Below are positions 10,704 through 22,494 of a stretch of DNA of 64,000 bases, piece after piece. The stretch spans positions 71,024,120 to 71,088,119 of the forward strand of contig CM043700.1 in NCBI GenBank assembly GCA_023935145.1, given 5' to 3'. The notes below the pieces were generated by a model that was not told the DNA's origin, made no database searches, and worked only from the letters and a program-made list of their open reading frames with translations. The stretch comes from Bretschneidera sinensis. Its lineage: Eukaryota > Streptophyta > Magnoliopsida > Brassicales > Akaniaceae. The translations under genes and the position numbers were made by a program. Within the stretch, counting starts at the first letter, position 1. Each line of letters opens with the position of its first letter.

Positions 10704-11620
10704 CTAGTTTTTGTGGAAACGACACCATTGTCTTTGATCCCCACCAAGATGTGACGTCTTGGGAGGCCATTGGAGGACTAACTTATCTTGAAGCTGCATG
10801 AGGATATTAGTCCTGGATGCGTTGAGGGGAGTGAAACCATCGAACCGGGGGAGGGGCTTGTACCTGTTGTCTTGGTGGGGTCTCTGAGCTGCCCCTCTCT
10901 GTGCATCGACGTCATTTCTCTTCTTTTTCTGTTTCTCTTTCTCTTTCTCTTTTGAATGCCTGGTCATCTTCTGCCAGCATTTACTTCTCTGCTCGGGCCA
11001 AGACCTCGTTCGTGTTCTTTGGTGGGTTTCGGGTGAGCTTGAAGCTGAAAATTTCGGATCTCATTCCATTCTTAAACGCCATCATCTGGACATTTGGGTC
11101 GAGGTATGGGATTTCCCAGGCGACTGTGTTGAACCTGGATATGTAGGCCTGAAGCCTCTCTCTATGATGTTGGATAATGTTGAACAAGCTCTCTGAGGTC
11201 TTCTTTGGTCCTTTGTTGCTGAGGAAGTGCGAAGCAAAGGCAGAGCCGAGTTCTCTGAAATTACTAATGCTCCCCGGCCTCATACGCGAATACCAAGTAC
11301 CTGCGGCCTTCTCGAGGGTCAAGGGGAAGGCACGACACATGATAGGGTCAGAATGTCAGTGTAGCATCATGGTCGTCTTGTAGTGCTGCAAATGGTCTAG
11401 GGGGTCCCCTGAACTGTCGTACATTCTGACATGTGGCATTCTGAAGTTAAGGGGGAATGAGGTCTCGAGAACATCTTCTGTGAATAGAGGGTCTTGGATG
11501 CTAAGCTCATCTAGAATACTGAGACTTCTGTGTTTCAAGGCCAAGTCTATTTATTTTTCCATCTCTTCGAACCATCTGTCTAGGTCAAAGTTGCTCTACG
11601 AGGAAGAGCTTTCCTTGGAC
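10704..11620 (-). pseudogene. Gag of the Tat element, broken
   Basis: Three frames together form a retrotransposon gag domain. Recognisable parts are MPHVRMYDSSGDPLDHLQHY (about 11390-11450), RAFPLTLEKAAGTWYSRMRP (11270-11335) and FRELGSAFASHFLSNK (11225-11270). A basic, Lys-rich tail follows at 10900-10970 and a zinc-knuckle-like WCRFHKN at 10704. Gag forms the particle that houses reverse transcription. Stops and frame changes between the parts rule out a functional protein. Confidence 0.75.
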
Positions 11621-12093
11621 CGGCTACAGCGTAGCGAAGGCTCGATAGGGGGCTGATTGTAAGTCGGATCATCTCTGTCAGATGACTTTGCTTGCTTGGG
11701 AGCTTGGTGGGGAGAGAAAGAAGGTTTTTAACCTCCGCCTCGGACTTGGGCTACCAAGTCAGTTATCATCCGGGAGAGTTCCTGGAATTAGGTTTGAGTC
11801 ACAGGGGCAACATGAGGATGCGCGGCCGCTTCCTCGTAACCAGGAGAGTTGGTTCCGGAGAGATGAGGGCTCTGCTCTCTGATGGGAGGCCGTCTACTCG
11901 ACCTGGGGGTTGCATGCTCGGGGATTGCAGGGAATCTAGGTCTAGATTGTTGGCTGCGGGTGCTGCCCTTGATAGAAGCAGAGCATACTGTTGGGGTTTC
12001 CTTGTCAGTCCTTCTTATATTGCTTCTTGGAGGCTTCGAAACATATGAGTTCTTTTATATTTCTTCAGTTTTGCTATAGCTAGAGATTGTGGT

Positions 12094-12112
12094 TTCCCAT
12101 AGACAGTGCCAA
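12094..12112 (-). promoter_or_regulatory. Primer binding site of the Tat element
   Basis: On the minus strand, two bases after the 5' LTR, the sequence reads TTGGCACTGTCTATGGGA. This resembles the TTGGCGCC...GTGGGA type of site seen in plant Tat elements, with changes typical of decay at CG positions. The tRNA identity is not certain. Confidence 0.55.
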
Positions 12113-12114
12113 TC

Positions 12115-12699
12115 TGTTGATGCCAAAAACCATTACTGCTGACGTGGCCTGAGTGCTGACGTGGTCCTGCCCAAGTAACAGAAGTGAACTAAAGACCCTC
12201 GAAATGAGGGGAGGGAGAGACCTCCGAGGGTGCTCCGATGCTCAAGTTAGCAGAGGGCTTAGGAGAGATGGAGGTTGAGGGTTAACTCTAAAGTAAATCA
12301 AGTGTCAATATACAAATGTGAATGAATTATGAATTCCATACCTCGGTTTATTTATAGTCCTCTGAGTAGGTATTGCCCACGTGGGGAAGGTATGGTCTTG
12401 CCTATACCGTCTCTGCTCATAGGTTAGGCTTTAATTGCGTGATCAGTGGATGGCGTGTGTCAGGGGTCGCGTGTTGCAGAAGGGTTAGGTTTGCTAACCT
12501 TGCTTTGACGTGGCGGTCATATTACCTTGCCGTTCCACGTGTGCTTAGCCGTGTCGAGGAGGTTCGACATGTGTCGTTGCCCTGTAGGTGACATCTGGGC
12601 CCATGTGTAGGTTTATTGGGCCGTTTCTTATTAGGACAAGGTGTTATGGGCTTACATCAGTGGGTGTCTTATTGGGCTGGAGTGTTATGGGCTACATCA
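12115..12699 (-). repeat. 5' LTR of the Tat element
   Basis: A 585-bp copy of the LTR at 3873-4459. On the element strand it is followed at once by the primer-binding-like sequence at 12094-12112. Its outer flank is AATCA, compared with AATCG outside the other LTR. Confidence 0.9.
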
Positions 12700-12914
12700 A
12701 ATCAAAACAAGAACTATGGCTTGAAGGAAACTAGAACAACAAAGAAGCATAACAAGCCAATCTAATGCATATCAGAAACTGAAACTATAGCAAGACAACT
12801 ATGAAATCAAATTCATCACTCTGTCTAACTCGAACCAGACCAACACCACTGATATAAAAAGAATGCAGTGCCCTGAAACCATCGACGCCAAGAATGAATA
12901 AGATTCAAACAGAT

Positions 12915-14634
12915 AAATTAAAAAAAAAACACCTTTAAATTTTGTACTCTACCATTACCTGCTTTCGTCAAATCATCAGTCATAATATTTGCCTCTCTAA
13001 AAATCCTTTTTACCAAAAAAGCACCTGAGAGAAAAAAAATTAAATATCTCATTAAACACCTGATTATATCTCTAAGGCTTATCTTTACAACCATCATTAT
13101 AATAACAAACCCAAAATGCAGCAATCACAGAGTTGTCTCTAGAACCAAAGAACACACACCCCACCATTTGGACTTCTGAAACACAACTAGAGCTTATCTA
13201 ATTGCTAGTAATTCTACCATGTTGGAGTAAGCAAGACAAATGTTTTTAGAGAACATAGCCAAACATATTCCCCTACTATTTTGAAGGACCCCCCAATTCT
13301 TGCTTCAACAGGTTTGTCACGGGCTAAGCCATCTACATTAAACTTTAGAACCGAATCTCCAATAGGAGGCTTCCAACTTACTTGATTTGCACTTCACTTT
13401 ATCGATAGACTTACCCAAAATTGGCAAGTTATGGAAAATATCCGAGATTGAAAAACAACTCATCTCATTAAACCATTTGGCCTTAATCCACCAAGCTACT
13501 TTTAACTTTAATGAAATCAACAATTTTTGACCCCCTGAAAGATTTTTCCTTGAAGATCACTTCATTTTTCCTAAACAAATAAACCAGATAATGGCATAAC
13601 CTCCAAACATCTCTGAACTATGATCCAAGGCATGTACCAGACCATTAAAAAATTAATTCAACAATACTTGGTGGAGAAATCCAAGAAATATTCTACAAGC
13701 TCATAAAATAACACCAATTTTTCCAAACCTCAAACCATTTCAAAAATAATTGATCCATGAACTACACTACCTCATTGCATATGGGACACAGTAAATTATC
13801 TACTGAAATACCAATCGTTGAAACAACATCTCCTTAACACCCACCTTCCTCTACACCAAATACCAAATAAAAAACTTCACTTTATGAGGAGCAATGCCAT
13901 ACCAAACTTTACAAGAATTTACAAAATTTGATACCACTTGCTTATCACAATGTTGTCGAAGGGATTTTGCAGAAGAAAAAAAAATCCCTTTAAAATCCCA
14001 CTTCCAAGCTAGTTTATCTTTCACCATATTGCTAATTACATCACAAAATGACTTCTATGCATTCCTCTCCTAATCAAAAACATTTTGTCTAAGACGAATG
14101 TCCCTAACCCATGATCCATTTTGCTAATTCTCAAAATTTGAAATGAAGCCTCTGAACAAAAGCAAGTGCAAAAATTCTATGAAACTAAATTCTAAGACAG
14201 CCACTCCTGATTAATTGTCTTATCAAAAGTCTAGTAGCTTACCATTAACCAAATAAAATACAAAATCCTCCATAAACACAAATGATAATCTCAAATTACT
14301 AAATATGTTATACAAAATGTCTCTACAATTACTAGAGTAGGGACCCCAATTAATAAGAGAATGAACTAACTTATTAATAACATACCCGTATTCAGCAACT
14401 ATTACCATTCTCCAAAGAGAATTAAGTTCCCTAGAAAACCTCCAAATCCACTTCCCAACAGAGTCTTGTTCATACATATCAATTTACCTATACCTAAACC
14501 TTCTTCCTTTTTGCTAAATAACAAGCCTCCCAATCAATATAATGAATTTTATCACTCTCATTGTTACTCTCCCATAAGAATTTCTTTTGTAACTATTCCA
14601 TTTCAAGAGCTACTACAACATGGATCTTAAACAC
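12915..14634 (-). pseudogene. LINE C-terminal region: zinc-finger reverse-transcriptase tail and RNase H-like end, broken
   Basis: The segment picks up the reverse transcriptase frame right after the copia insertion (LQKKFLWESNNESDKIHY, 14525-14600). It ends with FREANIMTDDLTKAGNGRVQ near 12950, which resembles the C-terminus of the RNase H-like domain at the end of plant LINE ORF2. Between these lie degraded frames with many stops. The LINE 3' untranslated part continues to the Tat insertion at 12699/12700 and resumes at 3872. Confidence 0.65.
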
Positions 14635-15498
14635 TATTGGAAAATCACCTTCTTGCGGAATCCCAGGTTGTGATATTTTCAAACACCCAAGTCTAGAATG
14701 ACTTGTAATAAACAGCAATCAGATCAATCAAAGAAAGAACACAAGCAATTATTATCGAGGTTTGGTAATGTACCTACCCGTGAGCTCCTCCGAGCTCTCT
14801 GCACTAAATTAATGGAGTTCTTACAATTAAAGCAACACCTCTTCAAGAATCCTCTAGTTCTTGAAGAATGAAAGAAGAGAAAAAGAAAGTGATAAGGACT
14901 AAGTGTTTCCCTAAAATTTTCCCCAAGAAAATTCCAATTACAAAACCTTTGAATCCCCAATCTATACTACTCTCTCTCTAAACAACCAACCTCTCTTGAA
15001 TGAGTATCTCTTATGTTTAGTGTCTTTGCACTCTCACACACTATATGTTCTATTTCACACACATTCACATGTCATGTGTTCTATTTCACATACATTCACA
15101 CACTCTCTATATTATTGCTCATAGATGATCCTTTATATAGTGCAACCACTTCTTGAACCAATCTTGAAGACAATCTCAACTCTTAGATCTTGAGAACCAA
15201 TCAATCATAGCCATTCAACAAGTTTAAGTAATCCTGTGCGTTTTAACCAAGTCCCACGCGCCATCTCAAAGTGTTGAAAAATTGGTGTCAGGTGTGCTTC
15301 GTGTTGAGGCTCAGAACAGGGTGTGCTGAGGCTCAGAAGAGGGGAAACTTGCTGCCTTGCTGAAGGCCACGGCACGGCTGGTCTGTGCTGTGGCGCACTC
15401 CTGAAGGAGAACTTTCTCCACTTACTAGAGGCCGCGGCGCACAACCTGGACCTGATGCTGAACTTTTCATCCGTTTAATTCTTTGACAAATCCTAACA
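14635..15498 (-). repeat. 3' LTR of the copia element
   Basis: An 864-bp repeat matching 19201-20037. Its outer base pair is mutated (TATTGG instead of TGTTGG). It is longer than the other LTR mainly because a TGTTCTATTTCACA-containing segment near 15045-15085 is duplicated. Confidence 0.9.
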
Positions 15499-15816
15499 AT
15501 CTCTACATTTGTCTAAGCAATTAAACCCGAACCCATTGTGCAGAGAACTCAGGATCTAAACTCAACTTGAGTCACCATATCATCCGACTCCAATCATAAG
15601 AAGTCCAAGGCAATGATTGAACTTGCTTAAAGGTAGAACTTTGGTGCCTAAATCTGCAGGATTTTCTTCCATTGTTACTTTTTCCATATGAATGCATCAT
15701 TCCGTAACATTTTCCCAAATGAAATGATACCGAACATCCATATACTTAGTCCCCTCATGGAACACCGGATTCTTACATAAATGCAACGCATTTTGGCTAT
15801 TCGAATACACCACCAC

Positions 15817-16640
15817 CTACTCTTTTGGGACCTTCAACTCTTCTAACAACCCTTTGCACCACATAGCCTTCTTAATGGCTTCCGTTGCCGCTATGTATTC
15901 AGCCCCGATTGTTGAGAGTGCTATCATCGGCTGCAACTGAGCCTTCAAATACCTCAGCAACCACTTCATCCTAAGCCAAAACACCTTTCCGGGATTACTC
16001 ACAAATCTGCTGAGAACACTAATTGCCCAAGAAATGTTGGGTCTAGTGCTTACCATCATGAACATGACTGATCTAACCGCACTAGAGTAAAGAACCTTTT
16101 CCATTTCCTTATTCTCTTCATTCGTTCCAGGATATTACTTGCTGGAGAACTTGAAATGACCAGCAAGGAGAATCTTTCCTGGTTTATCATCTTCTATAGA
16201 AAACTTATATAGCATATTTTCTATGTAGGAAGACTGAGAAACCTTCAACCTGTTTCTATTCCTTTCCCGGATTATTCTCATCCAAGGATCTTTTGTGCAA
16301 GGCCAAGATCCTTCCTCTTGAACTCCGAATTGAGTTGAGACTTCAACCTTTCTATCCTATCCCTACTGTTATCAACCAACAGTATATCATCAGCATAGAT
16401 GAGGATACTCACCATTTCCTCCACCTTGTGTCCAGGTGAGAAAATTTCTGTGAAATTTATGCCTTCTCTTTATGTGAACCCCTTCGCCATCAGCCTAGCC
16501 TTATACCGGACTTTATCCCCTGGAGTGTTCCCTTCTTTGATCTTGTAAGTGGACTTACAATCCACAACTCTCTGTTTTCCTGGAATGTGCACCAATTCCC
16601 AAGAGTTGTTCTTCCTCAAAGAATCCATTTCTTCCTCCAT
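15817..16640 (-). pseudogene. Reverse transcriptase and RNase H of the copia element, with internal deletions
   Basis: The start of reverse transcriptase is readable to GINFTEIFSP near 16440. The frame then jumps to HKVEEMVSILIYADDILL, which carries the late YADD motif, so the fingers and early palm (well over 100 residues) are missing. A TAA stop lies shortly before the jump. The RNase H part (15817-16104) reads LSRFVSNPGKVFWLRMKWLL and RYLK, then at once AQLQPMIALSTIGAEYIAAT. The segment with the first catalytic Asp is absent. Both joins keep the reading frame. Confidence 0.75.
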
Positions 16641-16649
16641 AGCTAGCTT

Positions 16650-18149
16650 TCATCTTGACGAATCCTTACATCCAATGGCATCAATGTAAGTTTTTGGTTC
16701 ACTTATCCCTCCTTCTGTCCAAGGAGCTGCTGCATTTACAGCTGCAAAACCATATCTCAAATGTGGTCTGACCAGCCTTCTTTCCCGGTCCCTTATGAGC
16801 TGATAGTCATTCTGACTTGTTGCATTATCCCTTTCTAGTTCAGCCTCCTCAAGAGTGTCTTGAGCTTGGCCTTCATAAATGGGCTTTACCTGGTCTGAAC
16901 CCTCTTGCCTTCCTTGCTCTACCTGAACTGAATTTTCCTTGATGCTATGCTCCACAAATACCGAACTGGTTTGCTCACTATCCCCTGCAGGGTTAGTTTT
17001 CTCCAAATAGGAAAATAAATGCTCATTAAAAATGACATCCCTACTTATTATGAGTTTAAATCCTTTTGGCTCTAAGGACCACAACCTATACCCCTTAACC
17101 CCTTCCCCATATCTTTGAAACACACACTTTCTAGACCTTGGGTTAAGTTTATCATCCTTTTGATATGCAAATGCAGCACACCCAAAAGTCCTAAGGTTGT
17201 TCAACTCAGGGAGTTTTCCACTCCACATCTCCTCGGGAGTCTTAAGGATCCACAGCCCTAGGGGTGATCTATTAACCAAATACACAGCAGTAGACACCAC
17301 CTCCCCCCAAAAACATTTGGGTAATCCGGATCCTATAATCATGCACCTAACATTTACTATAAGGGTCTTATTCATCCTCTCAGCAACTCCATTTTGCTGA
17401 GTAGTTTTCACAACCGTTCTGTGTCTTAGAATCTCATTTAACTTACAGAATTGATCAAGTTCCTTATTAAAAATTTCTAAACCATTATCGGTTCTTAAAA
17501 CCTTAACTACCTTACCTGTTTGAGTTTCTTCCAGCTTTTTCCATACCACAAATTTATTCAAAGCATCTGATTTATTTTTAAGCAAATAAACCCAAACCTT
17601 TCTAGAATAATCATCAATTAAAGATAGAAAGTAAAGATTACCTCCCTGTGTTGGTGTTCTTACTGGCCCCCAAAGATCGGCATGAATGTAGTCAAGAATG
17701 CCCTTAGACTTGTGCACTCTAGTGTTGAAGCTAACCCAATGTTTCTTCTCAAGAACATAACTCTTGCAGAAATCAAGTTTTTCTACCTTGTCACCATCAA
17801 GTAAACCATTCTTGTTGAGAACTTGCAGCCCCTCTTCGCTTATATGTCCCAAGCGATTGTACCAAAAGACTGCCTTATCCATCTCAGCCATCAAGCTTGC
17901 TACTTGATCCTTGATGTTCGTGTCTCCGATCATCTCATAGAGACCATCCTTCATTGCTGCTTTGATCACTATCCAAGATCCCTTGGTTACCTTGATCTTT
18001 TCTCCCTTTGCTTTATATGTGTACCCCAAGGAATCTAGCAACCCCAATGAGATCAAATTTCTTCCCAACTTAGAAATATATCTCACATTCCTCAGCAGCC
18101 TAGTAACTCCATCAAACATCCTCAACTGGATGTCTCTCATGCCCTTCAC
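16650..18149 (-). pseudogene. GAG-pre-integrase and integrase of the copia element (499-codon frame)
   Basis: This is the longest open frame in the window. It starts within the protease tail (MRDIQLRMFDGVTRLLRNVR) and contains the pre-integrase zinc region (WYNRLGHISEEG), where the CxxC pair reads CKSYV, so one Cys is Tyr. The integrase core follows with D (HADLWGPV), D (LRTDNGLEI) and E (NGVAERMN), so the catalytic triad is present. The tail reads into the start of the reverse transcriptase region. The frame is intact, yet the element's upstream and downstream defects make it a remnant of a polyprotein. Confidence 0.85.
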
Positions 18150-18219
18150 TTGGTAAGAAGTATCATTCCCTAGGAAAACCTTTCCATCATTGGTTTTTTT
18201 GAAATTCTTGAACCAATCC

Positions 18220-18290
18220 TAGTGGACACATATGATAAGTGCACTCAGAATCCAAGATCCATTTCCTGCTGCCTTCTTGCCCCTTGCTCA
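18220..18290 (-). pseudogene. Protease active-site region of the copia element, mutated
   Basis: The block reads RKWILDSECTYHMCP. Copia proteases normally have D-[ST]-G here; the glycine is Glu in this copy. Frames around it contain stops. The region lies between gag and the integrase frame, as expected. Confidence 0.6.
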
Positions 18291-18567
18291 TATTTGAGCA
18301 CACAACAAGAACATTATCATCTTACTGTTCTCCCTTGGCAACCGAAGCCTCTCCATTCTTGGTATGCCTTCTTCCCTCATCCCTTATCATCTTCTTCTAA
18401 TCTTTCTTGAAATGACCCTCCTTATGGCAGTAGTAGCATCTCTTTCCTCCAAATTTCGGTTTAGAGTGCACTCTCCCATGGATTTTTCCTCTACCTTGTG
18501 GTTTGTCCCAGTAGTCGCCATGTATGTTGTTTCCATATCGAGTTGTTGGCCTTCCTCTAACGAACAA

Positions 18568-18966
18568 CTATTCTCCATTTAATGCTTCCCTCATCTTGGC
18601 ATTAAGATTATCTTGCAACTCTTTATCAGGATCCATTTTAAAAGCAAAGATTCGTTTAAGAAGATATATATTATTAGGGAGAGTCTTAGTAAGAAATAAC
18701 TCATCTAGTTTCTTCCAAATGGTAACTGGATCTTCCGAGTCTCTGTACTCTATTGTGACAATATCCGACATGTGCAGAAAGATGGTGTTGTACGCCATCT
18801 TCTTCATCTCATTCCGCTGGACCTCCGTGAAACTTGCTGGAAAATCGTCATCTTCTCCAATCGCCAAGTCCACCTTTTGTTGCATAAGAACAACCTTGAT
18901 TTTTCACTTCCAAAGTGAAAAGTCTCCCTTTCCATCAAACTTCTCAACAATGAAGTTCGAACCCAT
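18568..18966 (-). pseudogene. Gag of the copia element, with an in-frame stop
   Basis: The frame starts at the ATG at 18966 (MGSNFIVEKFDGKGDFSLWK). It meets TGA at the next codon, then continues in the same frame with KIKVVLMQQKVDL and the UBN2-type gag domain (DPVTIWKKLDELFLTKTLPN, LLKRIFAFKMD) to 18568. The stop is at a codon that is usually basic in this family, so CGA to TGA by cytosine deamination is a likely cause. The zinc knuckle near 18405-18445 (CYYCHKEGHFKKD) is followed by a stop in place of its last Cys. Confidence 0.7.
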
Positions 18967-19181
18967 TTTGCGGAAAAAATCCCAAATTTATGCAGCACCC
19001 ACAATTGCTTTCCAACTTCTAAATCTCAAGAACATGATCAAATCTTGATCGCAACACCGTTCTTGAACCTCAAGAACAAGATCAGATCTTGATCTCTACT
19101 CCATTCTTGAATCACCCAAGAAGTTTTCTTTAATTCTTGGAGTCTTGCTCCGATACCCCCTATTCAACTTTGATACCCGCT

Positions 19182-19199
19182 ATTGTAGCTCTGATACCA
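19182..19199 (-). promoter_or_regulatory. Primer binding site of the copia element (initiator tRNA-Met type)
   Basis: TGGTATCAGAGCTACA on the minus strand, one base inside the 5' LTR, is the classical plant copia site complementary to the 3' end of initiator tRNA-Met. Confidence 0.85.
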
Positions 19200-19200
19200 C

Positions 19201-20037
19201 TGTTGGAAAATCACCTTCTTGCAGAATCCTAGGTTGTGATCTTTCCAAACACCCAAGTCTAGAATGACTTGTAATAAACAACAATCAAATCAATCAAAGA
19301 AAGAACACAAGCAATTGTTATCGAGGTTCGGCAATGTACCTATGTCCCCGTGAGCTCCTTCGAGCTCTCTGCATTAAATCAATGGAGTTCTTACAATTAT
19401 TGCAACAACTCTTCAAGAATCCTCTAGTTCTTGAAGAACAAAAGAAGAGAAAAAGAAAGTGATAAGGACTAAGTGTTTCCCTGGAATTTTCCCCAAGAAA
19501 ATTCCAATTACAAAGCCCTTGAATCCCCAATCTATACTACTATCTCTCTAAATAACCAGCCTTTCTTGAATGAGTCTCTCTTGTGTTTAGTGTATTTGCA
19601 CTCTCACACACCATGTGTTCTATTTCACACACATTCACACTCTCTCTATGTTATTGCTCCTAGATGATCCTTTATATAGTGCAACCATTTCTTGAACCAA
19701 TCTTGAAGACGATCTCAACCTTTAGATCTTGAGGACCAATCAATCATAGCCCTTCAACAAGTCTAAGTAATCCTGTGTGTTTTAACCAAGTCCCACGCAC
19801 CATCTCAAAGTGCTGAAAAATTGGTGTCAGGTGTGCTTCGTGCTGAGGCTCAGAACAGGGCGTGTTGAGGTTCAAAAGAGGGGAAACTTGCTGCCTTACT
19901 GGAGACCGCGGCGCGGCTGGTCTGTGTCCAGGCGCACACTTGAAGGAGGACTTCCTCCACTTATTGGAGGCCGCGGCACACAACCTAGACCTGATGCTGA
20001 ACTTTTCATCTGTTTAATTCTTTGACAAATCCCAACA
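19201..20037 (-). repeat. 5' LTR of the copia element
   Basis: An 837-bp repeat with TGTTGG...CCAACA ends, followed on the element strand by the tRNA-Met-type primer binding site (19182-19199). Confidence 0.9.
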
Positions 20038-20044
20038 AACACAT

Positions 20045-21187
20045 ACATAAAATAGGTGGGAATACTACTCAAAGAAGGTTTGATTAACATGACCCTACCT
20101 GATGTATACAAACTTCTGTCCTTCCAAGAAGCTAATCTTTCAGCTACTCTATTCACAACTAGTCTCCAAGATTCCACTCTATACATATTGGTACCAAGAG
20201 GAATGCCCAAATATTTGATAGGTTATTCCTCTTGAGTGCAATGAATGTTTTTATCCCAAGCCTTAACAACATCAGAATCCATTCCAATCCTAACAAGGCT
20301 ACATTTTTTTGAAATTAACCTTTAGGTGAGACATAACTTCAAAGCATTTCAACATGTGTTTGATACTTCGAACTTCCTCAAAATTAGCATTACAAAATAT
20401 TAACATATCATCAACATAGTGTAAATGAGAGATATGACAATTAGATTTTCCAATTCCAACACTTTTAAAAACACCCAACTCTGAAGATCTTCCTAGCATC
20501 ACAGATAGTCCTTTAGCTACATGATTAAACAAAAAGAGAGACAAGGGATCCTCTTACCTTAAATCTCTCCCAATAGAAAAATTCTCAATTGTTGAACCAT
20601 TCATTAAAATCGATAAGGAAGTAGTGGACACACATTTAACTATCCAAGGTCTCAATTTTTTCTCCAAAACCCATATTATCCAACACATCATCAAGAACCC
20701 TAATCCACACTATCATACATTTTCCCAAAGTCCACTTTAAGCAACTTCCTCCTTAAACTTTTTTCTTCATGCTATGAACAATTTCATCTGCCACCAAAAT
20801 GTTATTAGAAATATGTCTACCTTTAATAAATCCTGATTGATTAGGGTTAACAACATGACTAATGACTTTTGCCAACCATCTATGCAACACCTTAGCAAGA
20901 ATTTTATAAAAGCAACCAATTAAACTAATTGGACTTTAATCATTGATGCATGCAGGCTGATTAGTTTTAGGAACAAATGCAATGAAAGAGGTATTCAATC
21001 CTTTAATCAACTTAGCATTCTTATGAAACTCATTCATAAATACCATACAATCATCTTTTATTACTGACCAATTAGCCTTGACAAAGAATAGATTAAACCC
21101 ATCCAGATCAAGAGCTCGATTGCCATCACAAAAGTCTAAAGCCTCATTAACTTCTTCCATAGAAAAAGCTGCTTCTAGTGCCAACAT
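20045..21187 (-). pseudogene. LINE reverse transcriptase domain, broken, split at its end by a copia insertion
   Basis: Recognisable parts in order are GNRALDLDGFN, FIAFVPKTNQ and then, after a stop, SPISLIGCFYKILAKVL. These are followed by NPNQSGFIKGRHISNNILVA, the polymerase motif HYVDDMLIF near 20430 and SWKDRSLYTSGRVMLIKPSL near 20110. The order matches plant L1-type reverse transcriptases. Stops and frame changes occur throughout. The domain ends at the copia insertion site (20037/20038) and continues at 14634. Confidence 0.8.
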
Positions 21188-21959
21188 CTGATCAGAACTT
21201 AATTTATTAAATATCCTACATCTATAAATGAGCCAAAACTGCTCACCTTCTTAAAATGATTATGAAAATAATAAACAATCTTTCTTTTAATGGAAATAGA
21301 ATCATATTTCACATTCCCATTGACTTACAAGGAAATTATGTTGTTTCTACTCCTACCATTCACCACGACGTTGAAAAAACGAGCTTTACGATCACCCTCT
21401 TTTATCCATCTAACCCTTGATCTTTGTCTAGATTGGCTTTCATCTACTCTGCAAGCACACCAAAACTTCCATAAGATATCTGAATTCTTCTTTTTCAATT
21501 TACTAAAACCAATCTGATTTTCAATCTATTGCTTAACTTCAAGCAAAGAAGGCTCCAAACTATTAATATCTTTTTTTTTTTAACATAATTCAGGTTATTG
21601 TTGTTCCACATCCTAACGAAAATTTTTATCTATAGCAACCTCTTATGAATTCAAAATACAAGCCTATCCAATGATAACATATTACCTCCAAGACTTACGG
21701 ATAGTATCTTCTAACATTTTATCCTCCAACTATGAATTAAAAAAACAAAATGGCTTAGAGCACCGCAACCACAATCTTCATTGCCAAAGGAAATATAAGC
21801 ATGATCAGAAATAGAGAAAGACAGAGCCCATAGTTTGACATTAGGGAAAGAGCAAGTTAATTCCCTTAAAGCCAAGAATTTGTCCAAACAATAACATGTG
21901 GAAAATTTTCTATTATTTGAATAGAAAAAAAAATTTCCAACAAAAGAAAGTCCATTTAT

Positions 21960-22494
21960 CTGCATTATGAATAAACTACACAAACAATTGTACCACACCA
22001 CTATTAAGTTGAAACCCGACTTTCTCCTCTTCATTAGCTACCATGTTCATATCCCCACCTAAACACCAAGATGAATTGAGTTGATTTTTCAACATCAGAA
22101 GCTCATTCCAAAACAAAGAACGTTCGCAATCACAATTAGGGGAATATATATTCACAAAACACGAGAAATTCCATTTCAGAATTATCAAGCCCTACCCTTA
22201 AAAACTTTAATTAGAATACACATTATCCTCTTATTAGAAGACACACTATCTATTCTAAAAAACCTCATCCCTCTAGATAATTATCAAGCCCTCCGAAGCC
22301 CCAACAAAAGGTACTCATGACCATTTGCACTTACAATACCCTTAAAGACTCTTCATTACTGTATTATAAACCTCCACCAATTTGGGTTCCTGAATGAACA
22401 CTATATCAAGCTTAACTCTGTCAACCAAGTTCTTAACTTCCCTACGCTTTTCTTTCCTGCATAACCCTTGAATATTCCAAGACAAAAACTTCAT
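21960..22494 (-). pseudogene. LINE ORF2 endonuclease domain, broken
   Basis: The frame starts MKFLSWNIQGLCRK and continues to DIVFIQEPK, the typical opening of the plant LINE endonuclease (exonuclease-endonuclease-phosphatase fold). After a damaged stretch with several stops it resumes with FVNIYSPN and then WCLGGDMNMV. The family uses this enzyme to nick target DNA for target-primed reverse transcription. The frame is interrupted at least three times, so no active enzyme is expected. It lies upstream of the reverse transcriptase fragments, in normal LINE order. Confidence 0.75.

Larger units (their letters stand above)
3873..12699 (-). mobile_element. Tat-lineage Ty3/gypsy LTR retrotransposon, defective, with antisense units and tandem array
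   Basis: Two near-identical LTRs (3873-4459 and 12115-12699) with TG...CA ends bound an 8.8-kb element read on the minus strand. Next to the 5' LTR is a primer-binding-like TTGGCACTGTCTATGGGA, and next to the 3' LTR a purine tract GAAGTGGGGGGCCTG. Coding order is gag, protease, reverse transcriptase, RNase H, a second (archaeal-like) RNase H and an integrase stub. The second RNase H, the LTR-distal antisense frames and the tandem array are all Tat hallmarks. The flanks read AATCG on the left and AATCA on the right, a probable 5-bp duplication with one change. It interrupts the LINE 3' region. Frames contain many stops and most of integrase is missing, so the element is non-autonomous. Confidence 0.85.
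14635..20037 (-). mobile_element. Ty1/copia LTR retrotransposon with internal pol deletions
   Basis: LTRs at 14635-15498 and 19201-20037 bound a 5.4-kb element on the minus strand. The outer flanks are AACAC on both sides, a perfect 5-bp target duplication. The primer binding site TGGTATCAGAGCTACA directly follows the 5' LTR. Gag, protease and integrase are followed by reverse transcriptase and RNase H that lack internal segments. The element split the reverse transcriptase of the LINE. It is too damaged to be autonomous. Confidence 0.9.

Noticed and set aside
11682..12079. Plus-strand frames of 66-118 codons right of the gag region
   Set aside because: They lie antisense to the gag leader of the Tat element and have no recognisable content.
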